From Acidimicrobiales bacterium (lineage in GTDB: Bacteria > Actinomycetota > Acidimicrobiia > Acidimicrobiales > SZUA-35): DNA of 64,000 nucleotides. The notes below the pieces were generated by a model. That model was not told where the DNA came from and searched no databases. It worked only from the letters and a program-made list of their open reading frames with translations. This document shows, one piece after another, positions 16,899 through 23,700 of this stretch. A program made the translations under genes and the position numbers. The DNA lies in NCBI GenBank assembly GCA_020629155.1, contig JAHDDW010000008.1, positions 83,530 through 147,529 on the forward strand. The letters are read 5' to 3'. How positions within the stretch are numbered: position 1 is the stretch's first letter; each line of letters opens with the position of its first letter.

Positions 16899-17234
16899 GT
16901 GGCTACAATTCGTGCAAGCTGTCCAGACTGCGGTGATGTTGAACTCACCACGAAGGACGTAAACGTCAGAGTATGCGAAGACGATAATTCAGGAACGTAC
17001 ACCTTTAGGTGTCCATACTGTGCGATGACCGTCTTGAAATCAGCTGAGAATCGTACGATTGATTTGTTGATAGCTTCTGGCGTAACCTTCACGAAATGGC
17101 GTCTTCCAGCTGAGCTTCATGAGTTGCATATCGGCGAACCGATAAACCATGATGACTTGCTTGATTTTCATAATCTCATAAATGATGAATTTAAGCTTCA
17201 GGAAATAATTTCTGAGCTAGCTGATCTGCGATAA
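16899..17234 (+). CDS. Small zinc-ribbon protein, conserved in actinobacteria
   Basis: 111 residues from the GTG at 16899, which has GGAG six bases upstream; an in-frame ATG at 16833 would add 22 residues with no homology-like character. Two CxxC knuckles are visible, SCPDCGDVEL and RCPYCAMTV, about 30 residues apart, and the C-terminal half is LLIASGVTFTKWRLPAEL then ISHDD-like INHDDLLDFHNLI. I recognise this as a small family seen in many Acidimicrobiia and other actinobacteria, with no assigned function. A nucleic-acid or protein contact role is possible. It directly precedes tatB. Confidence 0.6.
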   Translation: MATIRASCPDCGDVELTTKDVNVRVCEDDNSGTYTFRCPYCAMTVLKSAENRTIDLLIASGVTFTKWRLPAELHELHIGEPINHDDLLDFHNLINDEFKLQEIISELADLR

Positions 17235-17268
17235 GTGTTTCGGCTAGTAGGCCCGATAGCCTAGAACT

Positions 17269-17769
17269 GTGTTTAACATTGGCCCTCCAGAGTTGCTTGT
17301 TATTTTGGTGCTTGCTTTGGTGTTCGTTGGGCCAGAGCAGCTTCCTGGGATTATTCGCAAGTCGGCTAAAACTTTTGCAGAAATAAAAAAGGTTTCGACG
17401 TCTTTACGGACTGAATTTGTAGAAACACTTGAAGCAGAAACAAAAGATATTAAAGAAGCGTTCAGCGATACGCCACTTTCATTTCCCGATAGCGGCGACC
17501 CTAAGGCGGTTTCGCCAACTTTTTCTGAAGAAGATAAAGCCATTATGGCTAAGGCGGACGCTGCTGTACTAGCTAATGAACAGAATGCAGAAGAGGCTGT
17601 CAAGGTTCCTCATGTCGATGAGCAAACGAAGACTGGTCAAGAAAAAGATGAGATAGAAGCAAGTTCTTCGGTCGAGCCCTCAGAAGAAGTTGCAGAAGAA
17701 AAAATAGACAGCGGCGAAGAAATAGTAGAACCAGTGATTGATACTGCGGAGCTGGATCAGTCGCCATGA
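17269..17769 (+). CDS. tatB: Twin-arginine translocase subunit TatA/TatB
   Basis: 166 residues. One N-terminal membrane helix (MFNIGPPELLVILVLALVFVG) is followed by the hinge GPEQLPGIIRKSAKTFAEIKK and an amphipathic helix, then a long acidic, disordered tail rich in Glu, Ala and Ser. The MFxIG start and GPExLP hinge favour TatB over TatA, though the neighbourhood (tat gene, tatC, helY) is the place of tatA in mycobacteria. The GTG start has TAGCCT six bases upstream. It overlaps tatC by four bases, so the two are translationally coupled. Exports folded proteins with TatC. Confidence 0.88.
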   Translation: MFNIGPPELLVILVLALVFVGPEQLPGIIRKSAKTFAEIKKVSTSLRTEFVETLEAETKDIKEAFSDTPLSFPDSGDPKAVSPTFSEEDKAIMAKADAAVLANEQNAEEAVKVPHVDEQTKTGQEKDEIEASSSVEPSEEVAEEKIDSGEEIVEPVIDTAELDQSP

Positions 17770-18557
17770 AGTTACAAATTAAGAAAAAATCTAGAACGCA
17801 GAACCCTAAAGAGCCGATGACCCTTGTCGGCCATTTGAATGAGCTTCGGAAACGGCTTATGTGGTGCATAGGGTCGGTTGTCGTCGGGATTATTATTGTT
17901 TGGATATTTTTCGATCCAATATTTGCTGTGTTGGAAAGCCCTTATTGCCAATACGCCGAAGATAGAGGGCGAGAATGTAAGTTTCTTGTTTCAGATATTT
18001 TAGAAGAATTCAACGTGAAGTTAAGCATTTCTGGCTATGGCGGTCTGATACTGGCAATGCCTATGGTTCTGTATCAAATCGGAAGGTTTGTGATGCCTGC
18101 GTTGTATCCGAAAGAGCGCAGAACGTTGCTGCCTTTTGTCGGCGTCGGCGTCGTTTTTTTCGGTACTGGCGTGGTTGGTGCCTATTATCTGATGCCTGCT
18201 GCATTTGAGATTCTTTTAAACATCGGGCCAGACAGTTTTGAAGAGTTTCTTAGCGGCAAACGCTATCTAGACTTTTTTATCAAAATGAGTCTTGCGTTTG
18301 GATTTGCTGCCGAGTTTCCTCTTGTGCTTGTCTTTCTGCAAAAAGTGGGTGTGATCTCAACTGAAACGTTGCGAAAAAATCGCCGTATTGCTGTGGTGCT
18401 GGTTTTTATTCTTGGTGCTGTAATCACGCCGACAGGCGATCCGCTCATTCTTTGCGCGCTAGCTATTCCTATGTATATCCTTTATGAGGTGTCGATTATT
18501 ATCGGGGCACGATTTAAATCTCAACGTGACCGCATAGCTCAAACAGAGAACCGCTAA
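17766..18557 (+). CDS. tatC: Twin-arginine translocase subunit TatC
   Basis: 263 residues, six membrane helices. The conserved opening MTLVGHLNELRKRL, the FNVKLSISGYGGLILAMPMVLYQ block in helix 2, PALYPKERR, and the AVITPTGDPLILCALAIPMYILYE motif near the end are all standard for TatC, the receptor for twin-arginine signal peptides. A four-base overlap with the tatB-like gene and the helY gene 110 bases downstream match the mycobacterial order. The stop codon lies inside the first copy of an interspersed repeat (from 18545). Confidence 0.96.
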   Translation: MKLQIKKKSRTQNPKEPMTLVGHLNELRKRLMWCIGSVVVGIIIVWIFFDPIFAVLESPYCQYAEDRGRECKFLVSDILEEFNVKLSISGYGGLILAMPMVLYQIGRFVMPALYPKERRTLLPFVGVGVVFFGTGVVGAYYLMPAAFEILLNIGPDSFEEFLSGKRYLDFFIKMSLAFGFAAEFPLVLVFLQKVGVISTETLRKNRRIAVVLVFILGAVITPTGDPLILCALAIPMYILYEVSIIIGARFKSQRDRIAQTENR

Positions 18558-18617
18558 AAGCTGGGTGTTAACGCGCCGAGCGCAGCGGAGATTTGTTGCA
18601 CTTTATACTTAAATCTC
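18545..18617 (+). repeat. Structured interspersed repeat, copy A
   Basis: Starts with AGAGAACCGCTAAAA, shared exactly with the other two copies, then a GC-rich core near 18571-18588. It ends in a hairpin (GAGATTT 18588-18594 with AAATCTC 18611-18617) whose sequence differs from the hairpin of copies B and C. It overlaps the last codons of tatC and may end tatBC transcription. Confidence 0.7.
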
Positions 18618-18668
18618 GTCATCCTCTTGCTGACGGGGAAATTCAATAAACAGCTATAGCCTTACATG

Positions 18669-21299
18669 ATGGCAGAGAGTATGCGAAAATCTTTTTTGGC
18701 GGGTCTTTCATTCGCTCCTGATACCTTTCAGGTTGAAGCGTTTGACGCTTTTGACGATGACCAAAACGTGATTGTTGCTGCGCCGACCGGGGCAGGCAAA
18801 ACACTTGTAGCAAACTACGCAATCAGCGCAGTGTTGCGTCGCGGCGCCAGAATTTTTTATACCACGCCTATCAAAGCGCTATCTAATCAGAAATACCATG
18901 ACCTTGGTGGCGACTATGGCTATGAAAACGTTGGGCTGCTCACAGGCGACACGTCTATCAACAAAAGCGCGCCGATTATTGTTATGACAACTGAAGTGTT
19001 GCGTAACATGCTCTACGAAAACGATCCACTTGCGAATCTGCAAGCAGTCGTGCTCGACGAAGTGCACTACCTGCAAGATGCCTATCGCGGGTCGGTGTGG
19101 GAAGAGGTTATTATTCACTTGCCGAAGCGCATCAAGCTGGTGTGTCTTTCAGCCACAGTTTCTAACGCTGATGAGTTGCGTGAATGGATAGAAACTGTTC
19201 GCGGTGAAACAACGCTTGTCGTCGAGCATACACGTCCTGTGCAGCTTAAAAGTTTTTATATGGTCGCCGAACGTGGTTCAAAAAAAACGCAGATGACCGA
19301 TGTGCTGCGAGGCTCGAAACCTCATCCTGAGGGGTTCCAGTTTGACACGCAGTTCACGAAGCGGTCCCGTTCTTCTAAAGGGCGATCGAAACGTAAGCGG
19401 CGTTGGACGACACCGAGACGGCTTGACGCGCTTTTTATGTTGAAGCGTAAAGAGCTGCTGCCTGCTATCCATTTCATTTTCTCACGTGCCGCTTGTGACG
19501 AGGCTGCCTTGTCGGTGGCAAGGTCAGGCGTCACGCTAATTAGCGATGACCAGTGCGCAATGATTGATCAGGTTATTGCCGAAAAAATCCAAGGTTTTTC
19601 AAAAGAAGATCTAGCTGTCTTGCGGTTTGAAGAGTTCCGCTCGATTCTCTATGCTGGGGCGGCTGCTCATCACGCTGGGATGGTGCCGTTATTCAAAGAA
19701 ATTGTCGAGTCTTGTTTCATTAAAGGGCTGCTCAAAATAGTGTATGCAACAGAAACTCTTGCGCTGGGTGTCAACATGCCTGCACGTGCGGTGGTGCTTG
19801 ACAAAGTAACGAAATATAACGGCGAAGGTCACGATTTCCTAACTCCTGCACAGTTTGCACAGCTCACTGGCCGTGCTGGCAGGCGTGGCATCGACACGAA
19901 AGGCAGCGCTGTTATTCTATGGTCGCCATTTGTCACCTTTAAGCAGGTGGCAGGTTTAGCAGCGAGTAAAGATTTTGTGCTGTCGTCGTCATTTAGACCC
20001 GACTATAACATGGCCGCTAACTTTGTCCGCCGCTACGAGCCGCAGCAGGCAAAAGCGCTGTTAAACATGTCATTCGCACAGTTTCGGGCAGATGCAGGCG
20101 TTGTGCATAGCGAGCAGAAAATCGAACAGTTAGACAAAAAATTAGATCGCGCCGAGTCAAAGATTGTTGAAAAGCATGGTGCCCTTGAAGAAACGTTGAG
20201 CCGTTACGAAAATGGTGGGGTCAAACAAGCATCTGTTGAAGATATTTCTTTTGCGCTTAGTCAATGTGTGCCAGGCGAGGTCTACCATCTCACGACAGCG
20301 AAAGAAGAAAAGGTAGCTGTCGCTGTTGCGGTCTATAGCCGCAAAGGTGGACGTATTAAAGCAAAATTTGTTGATGTCGACGGGCAAATTGAAGAGCTAG
20401 CGCCCACTGATCTTTTCACGACGCCTCGTAGCATCGCAACGATTACTTTACCTGAGCCGTATTTGCCCAATAGCGTTATTTTTGCTGGCGAAGTGGGGGA
20501 GCGGTTAGCAAAAGTCCATTTCGGGTCACTGCATGCTGGTGCGACAAAAAGCGTTCAACGTCAAAAAATGTCGGCTGAAGATCGCAAAGAGATTTCTCGT
20601 TACATAAAAATAAAGTCTGAGAAGGCTGCGTTACTGGCTCGTAGCGCGAAAGATTCTAACTCGTTGGCCGCACAGTTAGAGAGGGTCGTCGACGTGTTGC
20701 GTGAATATGGGTGTGTGCAGGAGTGGGAGCTTTCGTCAAAAGGTGAACGGGTCGCTCGCCTCTACCATGAGTCTGATCTTCTCATTGTGCAGTGTCTAGA
20801 AAAAGGCGTGTTTGATGGTTTAAACCCCGCTGAGCTTGCTGCTGTTGCCTCGATTTTCTGTTTTGAAGATCGCCGACATGATGAAGAATATGAACCCTGG
20901 TTTCCTTCACCAGCAGTGAAGAAACAGTTCCATACTGCGCAGCAGATGCAACGGCAGCTTAACCGGGTCGAGCAGAGAAACAATCTTAAAACCACAAAAG
21001 AAGTTGACGCTGGTTTCGTGGCGTTAGCCCATGGTTGGGCAGCAGGTGGCGATTTGGACGAAGTGCTTGCAAGCGAAGATATTAAAGCAGGCGATTTTGT
21101 TCGAGTGACAAAGCAGCTGATTGATTTGGTGAAACAGATTGCAAGCCTTGCTTCTGACCGCCAAACAGCTCGCGCTGCCCGATCGGCTGCCGATAAGTTA
21201 TATCGTGGGCTCGTGGCCATGTCAGGAACTACTGAAGTAACTGGCGAAACACATGACAACGAAGACGCTAGCGATGCGGTCGAAGATGACGATTCGTAA
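18669..21299 (+). CDS. helY: Ski2-like RNA/DNA helicase HelY
   Basis: About 876 residues. Superfamily 2 helicase of the Ski2/Mtr4 group: AAPTGAGKT near residue 38, TPIKALSNQKYHD (Ia), DEVHYLQD near 130 (motif II), CLSATVSNADEL (III), TETLALGVNMPAR (V) and QLTGRAGRRGID (VI). The C-terminal part contains the DSHCT-type helical domain, with VASIFCFEDRR and FVRVTKQLIDLVKQIA. A basic insert (SRSSKGRSKRKRRWT) follows lobe 1. HelY beside tatC is the mycobacterial order. Two ATGs stand in tandem; I take 18669 because TAGCCT ends six bases before it. Substrate in bacteria is not well defined; RNA processing is the likely role. Confidence 0.92.
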   Translation: MAESMRKSFLAGLSFAPDTFQVEAFDAFDDDQNVIVAAPTGAGKTLVANYAISAVLRRGARIFYTTPIKALSNQKYHDLGGDYGYENVGLLTGDTSINKSAPIIVMTTEVLRNMLYENDPLANLQAVVLDEVHYLQDAYRGSVWEEVIIHLPKRIKLVCLSATVSNADELREWIETVRGETTLVVEHTRPVQLKSFYMVAERGSKKTQMTDVLRGSKPHPEGFQFDTQFTKRSRSSKGRSKRKRRWTTPRRLDALFMLKRKELLPAIHFIFSRAACDEAALSVARSGVTLISDDQCAMIDQVIAEKIQGFSKEDLAVLRFEEFRSILYAGAAAHHAGMVPLFKEIVESCFIKGLLKIVYATETLALGVNMPARAVVLDKVTKYNGEGHDFLTPAQFAQLTGRAGRRGIDTKGSAVILWSPFVTFKQVAGLAASKDFVLSSSFRPDYNMAANFVRRYEPQQAKALLNMSFAQFRADAGVVHSEQKIEQLDKKLDRAESKIVEKHGALEETLSRYENGGVKQASVEDISFALSQCVPGEVYHLTTAKEEKVAVAVAVYSRKGGRIKAKFVDVDGQIEELAPTDLFTTPRSIATITLPEPYLPNSVIFAGEVGERLAKVHFGSLHAGATKSVQRQKMSAEDRKEISRYIKIKSEKAALLARSAKDSNSLAAQLERVVDVLREYGCVQEWELSSKGERVARLYHESDLLIVQCLEKGVFDGLNPAELAAVASIFCFEDRRHDEEYEPWFPSPAVKKQFHTAQQMQRQLNRVEQRNNLKTTKEVDAGFVALAHGWAAGGDLDEVLASEDIKAGDFVRVTKQLIDLVKQIASLASDRQTARAARSAADKLYRGLVAMSGTTEVTGETHDNEDASDAVEDDDS

Positions 21300-21888
21300 A
21301 GGTGAACCGTGGGGCGAGCAGTATGACACCGATAGCGTATCTGAACCAATTGAGCGCTTCGGAACCTTGCACAAGCTAGCGATCGCTGCCTATGAGTATT
21401 ATTTGCAAGGCAAAACTTTGCGTGCACAGGCCTTCGGCGATGTGTTAACACCATTTGGCTCATTGTCAGAGGGGAACAAGGTTGGCCTCTATCCTGTCGA
21501 TTTGGGTTTGTTCGTTGGCGACGATGGCGAGTCGATGCCTTTTGTCGCTCATGCTGTCGCAAAACAGCGCCTTTGGTCTGGTGAGTTCACAGCCATAATG
21601 AACACTGGCTGGCATGGCGTTATGAACCTCACACCGAAAGCGCATCTCAACGACGGTTTGCTTGATGTTTTGCAAGGGTCGTTGCCGCTACGTCAGCGAC
21701 TGCAAGCAAAAAAACGCGCCCAAAGTGGCACGCATCTTCCGCACCCTTCACTGCAATATAAACGCTGCAAAGAAACATCCATAGCGCTGAAGAAAACCAC
21801 TACGGTGTATCTAGACAATGAACAAGTGGGTAGGTTCTCAAGCATAGGTGTTCGTGTGATCCCTGACACATTACTGTTGGTCGTGTAA
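21286..21888 (+). CDS. Orphan diacylglycerol/lipid-kinase C-terminal domain protein
   Basis: 200 residues. It starts MTIRKGEPWGE, a beginning I recognise from a small actinobacterial family. The second half reads AIMNTGWHGVMNLTPKAHLNDGLLDVL, then a Lys/Arg-rich helix, GTHLPHPSLQYKRC and VYLDNEQVG, the layout of the C-terminal beta-sandwich domain of YegS/DgkB lipid kinases (where the last motif is LDGE). The N-terminal catalytic domain with GGDGT is absent, so it is unlikely to be a kinase by itself. It overlaps the helY end by 14 bases and is probably co-transcribed. It could bind lipid or act with a separate partner. Domain call fairly good, function unknown. Confidence 0.6.
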   Translation: MTIRKGEPWGEQYDTDSVSEPIERFGTLHKLAIAAYEYYLQGKTLRAQAFGDVLTPFGSLSEGNKVGLYPVDLGLFVGDDGESMPFVAHAVAKQRLWSGEFTAIMNTGWHGVMNLTPKAHLNDGLLDVLQGSLPLRQRLQAKKRAQSGTHLPHPSLQYKRCKETSIALKKTTTVYLDNEQVGRFSSIGVRVIPDTLLLVV

Positions 21889-21934
21889 AAAGTGTTTGTT
21901 GTGTAGTGCTTGAATGCAGCAGGAAAATAATTGA

Positions 21935-21953
21935 CTTGACTAGCTTGGTCAAG
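21935..21953. promoter_or_regulatory. Inverted repeat upstream of the Phd-type antitoxin
   Basis: CTTGAC and GTCAAG form a 6-bp inverted repeat with a seven-base spacer, ending 29 bases before the antitoxin start. Phd/YefM antitoxins repress their own promoters through such sites, so this is a plausible operator. No clear -10 at standard spacing from the TTGACT inside it. Confidence 0.4.
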
Positions 21954-21982
21954 ATGTCATGTGAGTATGGGCTATAGTAAAC

Positions 21983-22198
21983 GTGTATGAAGCAAAGGGT
22001 CAGTTGTCGGCACTTATTGACAAAGCTGCTAGCGGCGAGGAAACAATATTGACGAAGTCGGGTAAGCCCATGGCTCGCTTAATTCCATTTAAGAAAAAAA
22101 CAACGAGGAAGCCTGGAAGGTTGAAAGGAAAGATAGTCATCAGCGATGACTTTGATGAAACTCCTGAATGGCTAATTAAATCTTTCGAGGGAGAATAG
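21983..22198 (+). CDS. Phd/YefM-family antitoxin
   Basis: 71 residues. The opening VYEAKGQLSALIDKAASGEETILTKSGKPMARLIPF is the Phd/YefM DNA-binding domain; the basic linker and DDFDETPEWLIKSFEGE are the toxin-binding tail typical of VapC partners. The only in-frame start codon is GTG at 21983, which removes the usual first few residues (normally M-x-x-V-N-V-x-E-A-K). The codons just upstream (ATA GTA AAC GTG) would encode I-V-N-V, so the natural start may have been lost or be an unusual ATA. The broken toxin gene follows at once. Family secure, start uncertain. Confidence 0.85.
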   Translation: MYEAKGQLSALIDKAASGEETILTKSGKPMARLIPFKKKTTRKPGRLKGKIVISDDFDETPEWLIKSFEGE

Positions 22199-22201
22199 TG
22201 C

Positions 22202-22573
22202 ATGGCCTATCTTTTAGATACTCATGCATTGCTTTGATGGTCTAACGGCAGTTCATTGTCTGAAGAGGCAGTTGAAATGATCTCAGATGCATCGAATCTT
22301 GTGTATGCTAGCGTAGCTTCTGTGTGTGAAATCAGTAGCAAGTCCTCGATCGGAAAGTTGCAAGTTGACGGCGATCTGTTTTCTATTATTGATGAAGACT
22401 TTGAAAGGCTGACGATGAGCTTTGAAGACGCCAAATTTGTGGAGACTTTGCCCCAAATACACAAAGATCCGTTCGACAGGATGCTTGTTGCTCAAGCAGT
22501 GAACCATAAGTTAAAAATCATAACAAGAGATAGTCGTTTGTTTGAATATAAAGTCGGTGTAGTCAAGGCTTGA
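22202..22573 (+). pseudogene. VapC-like PIN toxin interrupted by an in-frame TGA
   Basis: Reading from ATG 22202 gives MAYLLDTHALL, then TGA at 22235-22237, then an uninterrupted frame to the stop at 22571. Family members have LLDTHALLWW here, so TGA replaces a Trp codon. The remaining frame holds the PIN features: first acidic pair D6, the SVCEISSKSSIGKL helix, DPFDRMLVAQA with the conserved acidic residues, and TRDSRLFEY. A ribosome site GAGGGAGAA precedes the ATG and the antitoxin ends three bases before it. This is a toxin inactivated by one nonsense change, or, less likely, a gene needing TGA read-through. Internal initiation at TTG 22256 would give a fragment lacking the first catalytic Asp. 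Confidence 0.85.
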
Positions 22574-22761
22574 GAGAGTCGGCTCGAAACTTGTTTGACA
22601 CGATGGTATTTAGATTTTCCATTGGCATCATCTGGGTTTTGACTGTGTCACAATATAGGGATTCAGCCGCTGCGGACAATGAATAAAGTACTTGCATCCA
22701 AAAAACATTCAGATGCTAGTGCTTTCAGACGCTTTGATGTTTATTGTGTAGTCTGGTACTG

Positions 22762-23148
22762 CTAGACGCTAATCACCTTGATATCTGTATGAGAAACGGC
22801 TGTTAGATCTGCTATGTCTTTGGGGTCGCCTGTCACGATGACAGGGCTATCTTGTTGTCCAGCTAGAGCCACCACGATAGCGTCAACAGGCGAGGTGGAT
22901 ACTGCTCGTTTAGTGGCAGTTCGTAAGAAAGCTGCTTCTCGTGCGGTCAGCTCAGTTATTGTTTCGATTGTGCATGTTCTAAGTAGCTTATTTTCGTGAA
23001 AATCTCGTCGATGATCTCCTGTTAATGACTCGGTCAGAACAGCTGCTGGAACAAGTGCTGGCCAATGCCCTCGTTTGAGTAATACAGAAAGTTTTGCTCT
23101 GTCTTGCGCTAGAGCGGATACGCCGCCGCTATCTAAGATAAGTGTCAT
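22762..23148 (-). CDS. VapC-like PIN-domain toxin
   Basis: 128 residues. PIN ribonuclease fold: ILDSGGVSALAQ with the first acidic residue D6, PAAVLTESLTGD with E near 40, SPVDAIVVALA with D near 89 and VIVTGDPKDIADL with D near 107, so all four metal-binding acids are present. PIN toxins cleave tRNA or rRNA. It overlaps the antitoxin gene by four bases (ATGA), the usual toxin-antitoxin coupling. This pair is convergent with the broken VapC gene upstream. Intact and probably active. Confidence 0.85.
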   Translation of the reverse strand: MTLILDSGGVSALAQDRAKLSVLLKRGHWPALVPAAVLTESLTGDHRRDFHENKLLRTCTIETITELTAREAAFLRTATKRAVSTSPVDAIVVALAGQQDSPVIVTGDPKDIADLTAVSHTDIKVISV

Positions 23149-23387
23149 GCAATTTGGGGGGAGGTATCTAGTTGGTCAGCCCATTGTGAAGCTTCGTCCA
23201 TCTCTTGTTGTGAGAGGGGGCCATGTTGTTGGTCTAGTTCTTCAAGATATTTTTGGAGTGCAAGAGTTTTTGCCTTTTCTTCTAATTTTTTTTTCAGGGC
23301 AGCAGAAGCGACGCCCGACATATTTAAGCCTGCTGATTTGGCTTGAGTAACCAAATCTTTCGGTATTGTAAGACTAACCTTAACCAT
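23145..23387 (-). CDS. Ribbon-helix-helix antitoxin, VapB type
   Basis: 80 residues from ATG 23387. The N-terminus MVKVSLTIPKDLVTQAKSAG is a ribbon-helix-helix DNA-binding unit; the C-terminal part (LEEKAKTLALQKYLEELDQQHGP) is a helix that would wrap the toxin. The start codon lies inside a perfect palindrome and six bases after a -10 element (see promoter entry), so the mRNA is probably leaderless and self-repressed. An in-frame ATG at 23423 lies upstream of the -10 and cannot be used from that promoter. Confidence 0.85.
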   Translation of the reverse strand: MVKVSLTIPKDLVTQAKSAGLNMSGVASAALKKKLEEKAKTLALQKYLEELDQQHGPLSQQEMDEASQWADQLDTSPQIA

Positions 23388-23423
23388 GCGTATAGTATAC
23401 GCATGGCGTGGCAGTAGTGTCAA
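23384..23423 (-). promoter_or_regulatory. VapBC promoter and operator palindrome
   Basis: On the minus strand TTGACA (23423-23418) is separated by 18 bases from TATACT (23399-23394), with the ATG six bases further on, so transcription should start at or next to the start codon. A perfect palindrome of two 11-base arms and one central base (23384-23406) covers the -10 element and the start codon, an arrangement that would let the RHH antitoxin shut off its own promoter. Confidence 0.85.
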
Positions 23424-23512
23424 TGTGCGATCCGTGAATAAAAACAGAGATTCTATCTAATTTTAGGTTGTGCTTTCTCTGCTTCTCGATACAGTTACCA
23501 TCTGCAATTAAG

Positions 23513-23525
23513 AATGATTCTCATT
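23513..23525. promoter_or_regulatory. Fur/Zur-like box
   Basis: AATGATTCTCATT has perfect 5-base arms, and the wider 19-base window keeps six of eight arm pairs. Its form resembles the NATGATnnnNATCATN-type sites of Fur-family repressors. It lies 15 bases before the ATG of a small ORF and upstream of the histidine-rich protein, which fits control by zinc or iron. Inference from sequence only. Confidence 0.5.
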
Positions 23526-23539
23526 TTGGGAGATAGGTA

Positions 23540-23692
23540 ATGGTCGGCGTTATTAACAAGGGAGTAACTGATTACGAGATCGGAGTTGTTCTAGATCGTT
23601 GGTTAAAGGGCAATTCTCCATCTGATGGGCGAGAACTTGACAAAATTTTTAGAAGTCATAGCGGGTTGCTCGCATCCCAGATGGATTCGTAA
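23540..23692 (+). CDS. Small hypothetical ORF (50 residues)
   Basis: A 50-codon frame with a good ribosome site (GGGAGATAGG two bases before the ATG) directly behind the Fur/Zur-like box. The product is helical and amphipathic (TDYEIGVVLDRWLKG, then GRELDKIFRSHSG) with no motif I recognise and no Cys or multiple His. It ends eight bases before the TTG start of the histidine-rich gene. Since that long frame is open upstream to 23662 and overlaps the end of this ORF, the two could also be one gene split by a frameshift. Either way it looks like the translated start of the locus. Confidence 0.5.
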   Translation: MVGVINKGVTDYEIGVVLDRWLKGNSPSDGRELDKIFRSHSGLLASQMDS

Positions 23693-23700
23693 AACAGTTT

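Noticed and set aside
20762..21562. 266-codon minus-strand frame across the end of helY and the next gene
   Set aside because: Spans two plus-strand genes with good family motifs; the product is Ser/Arg/Cys-rich without any recognisable motif.
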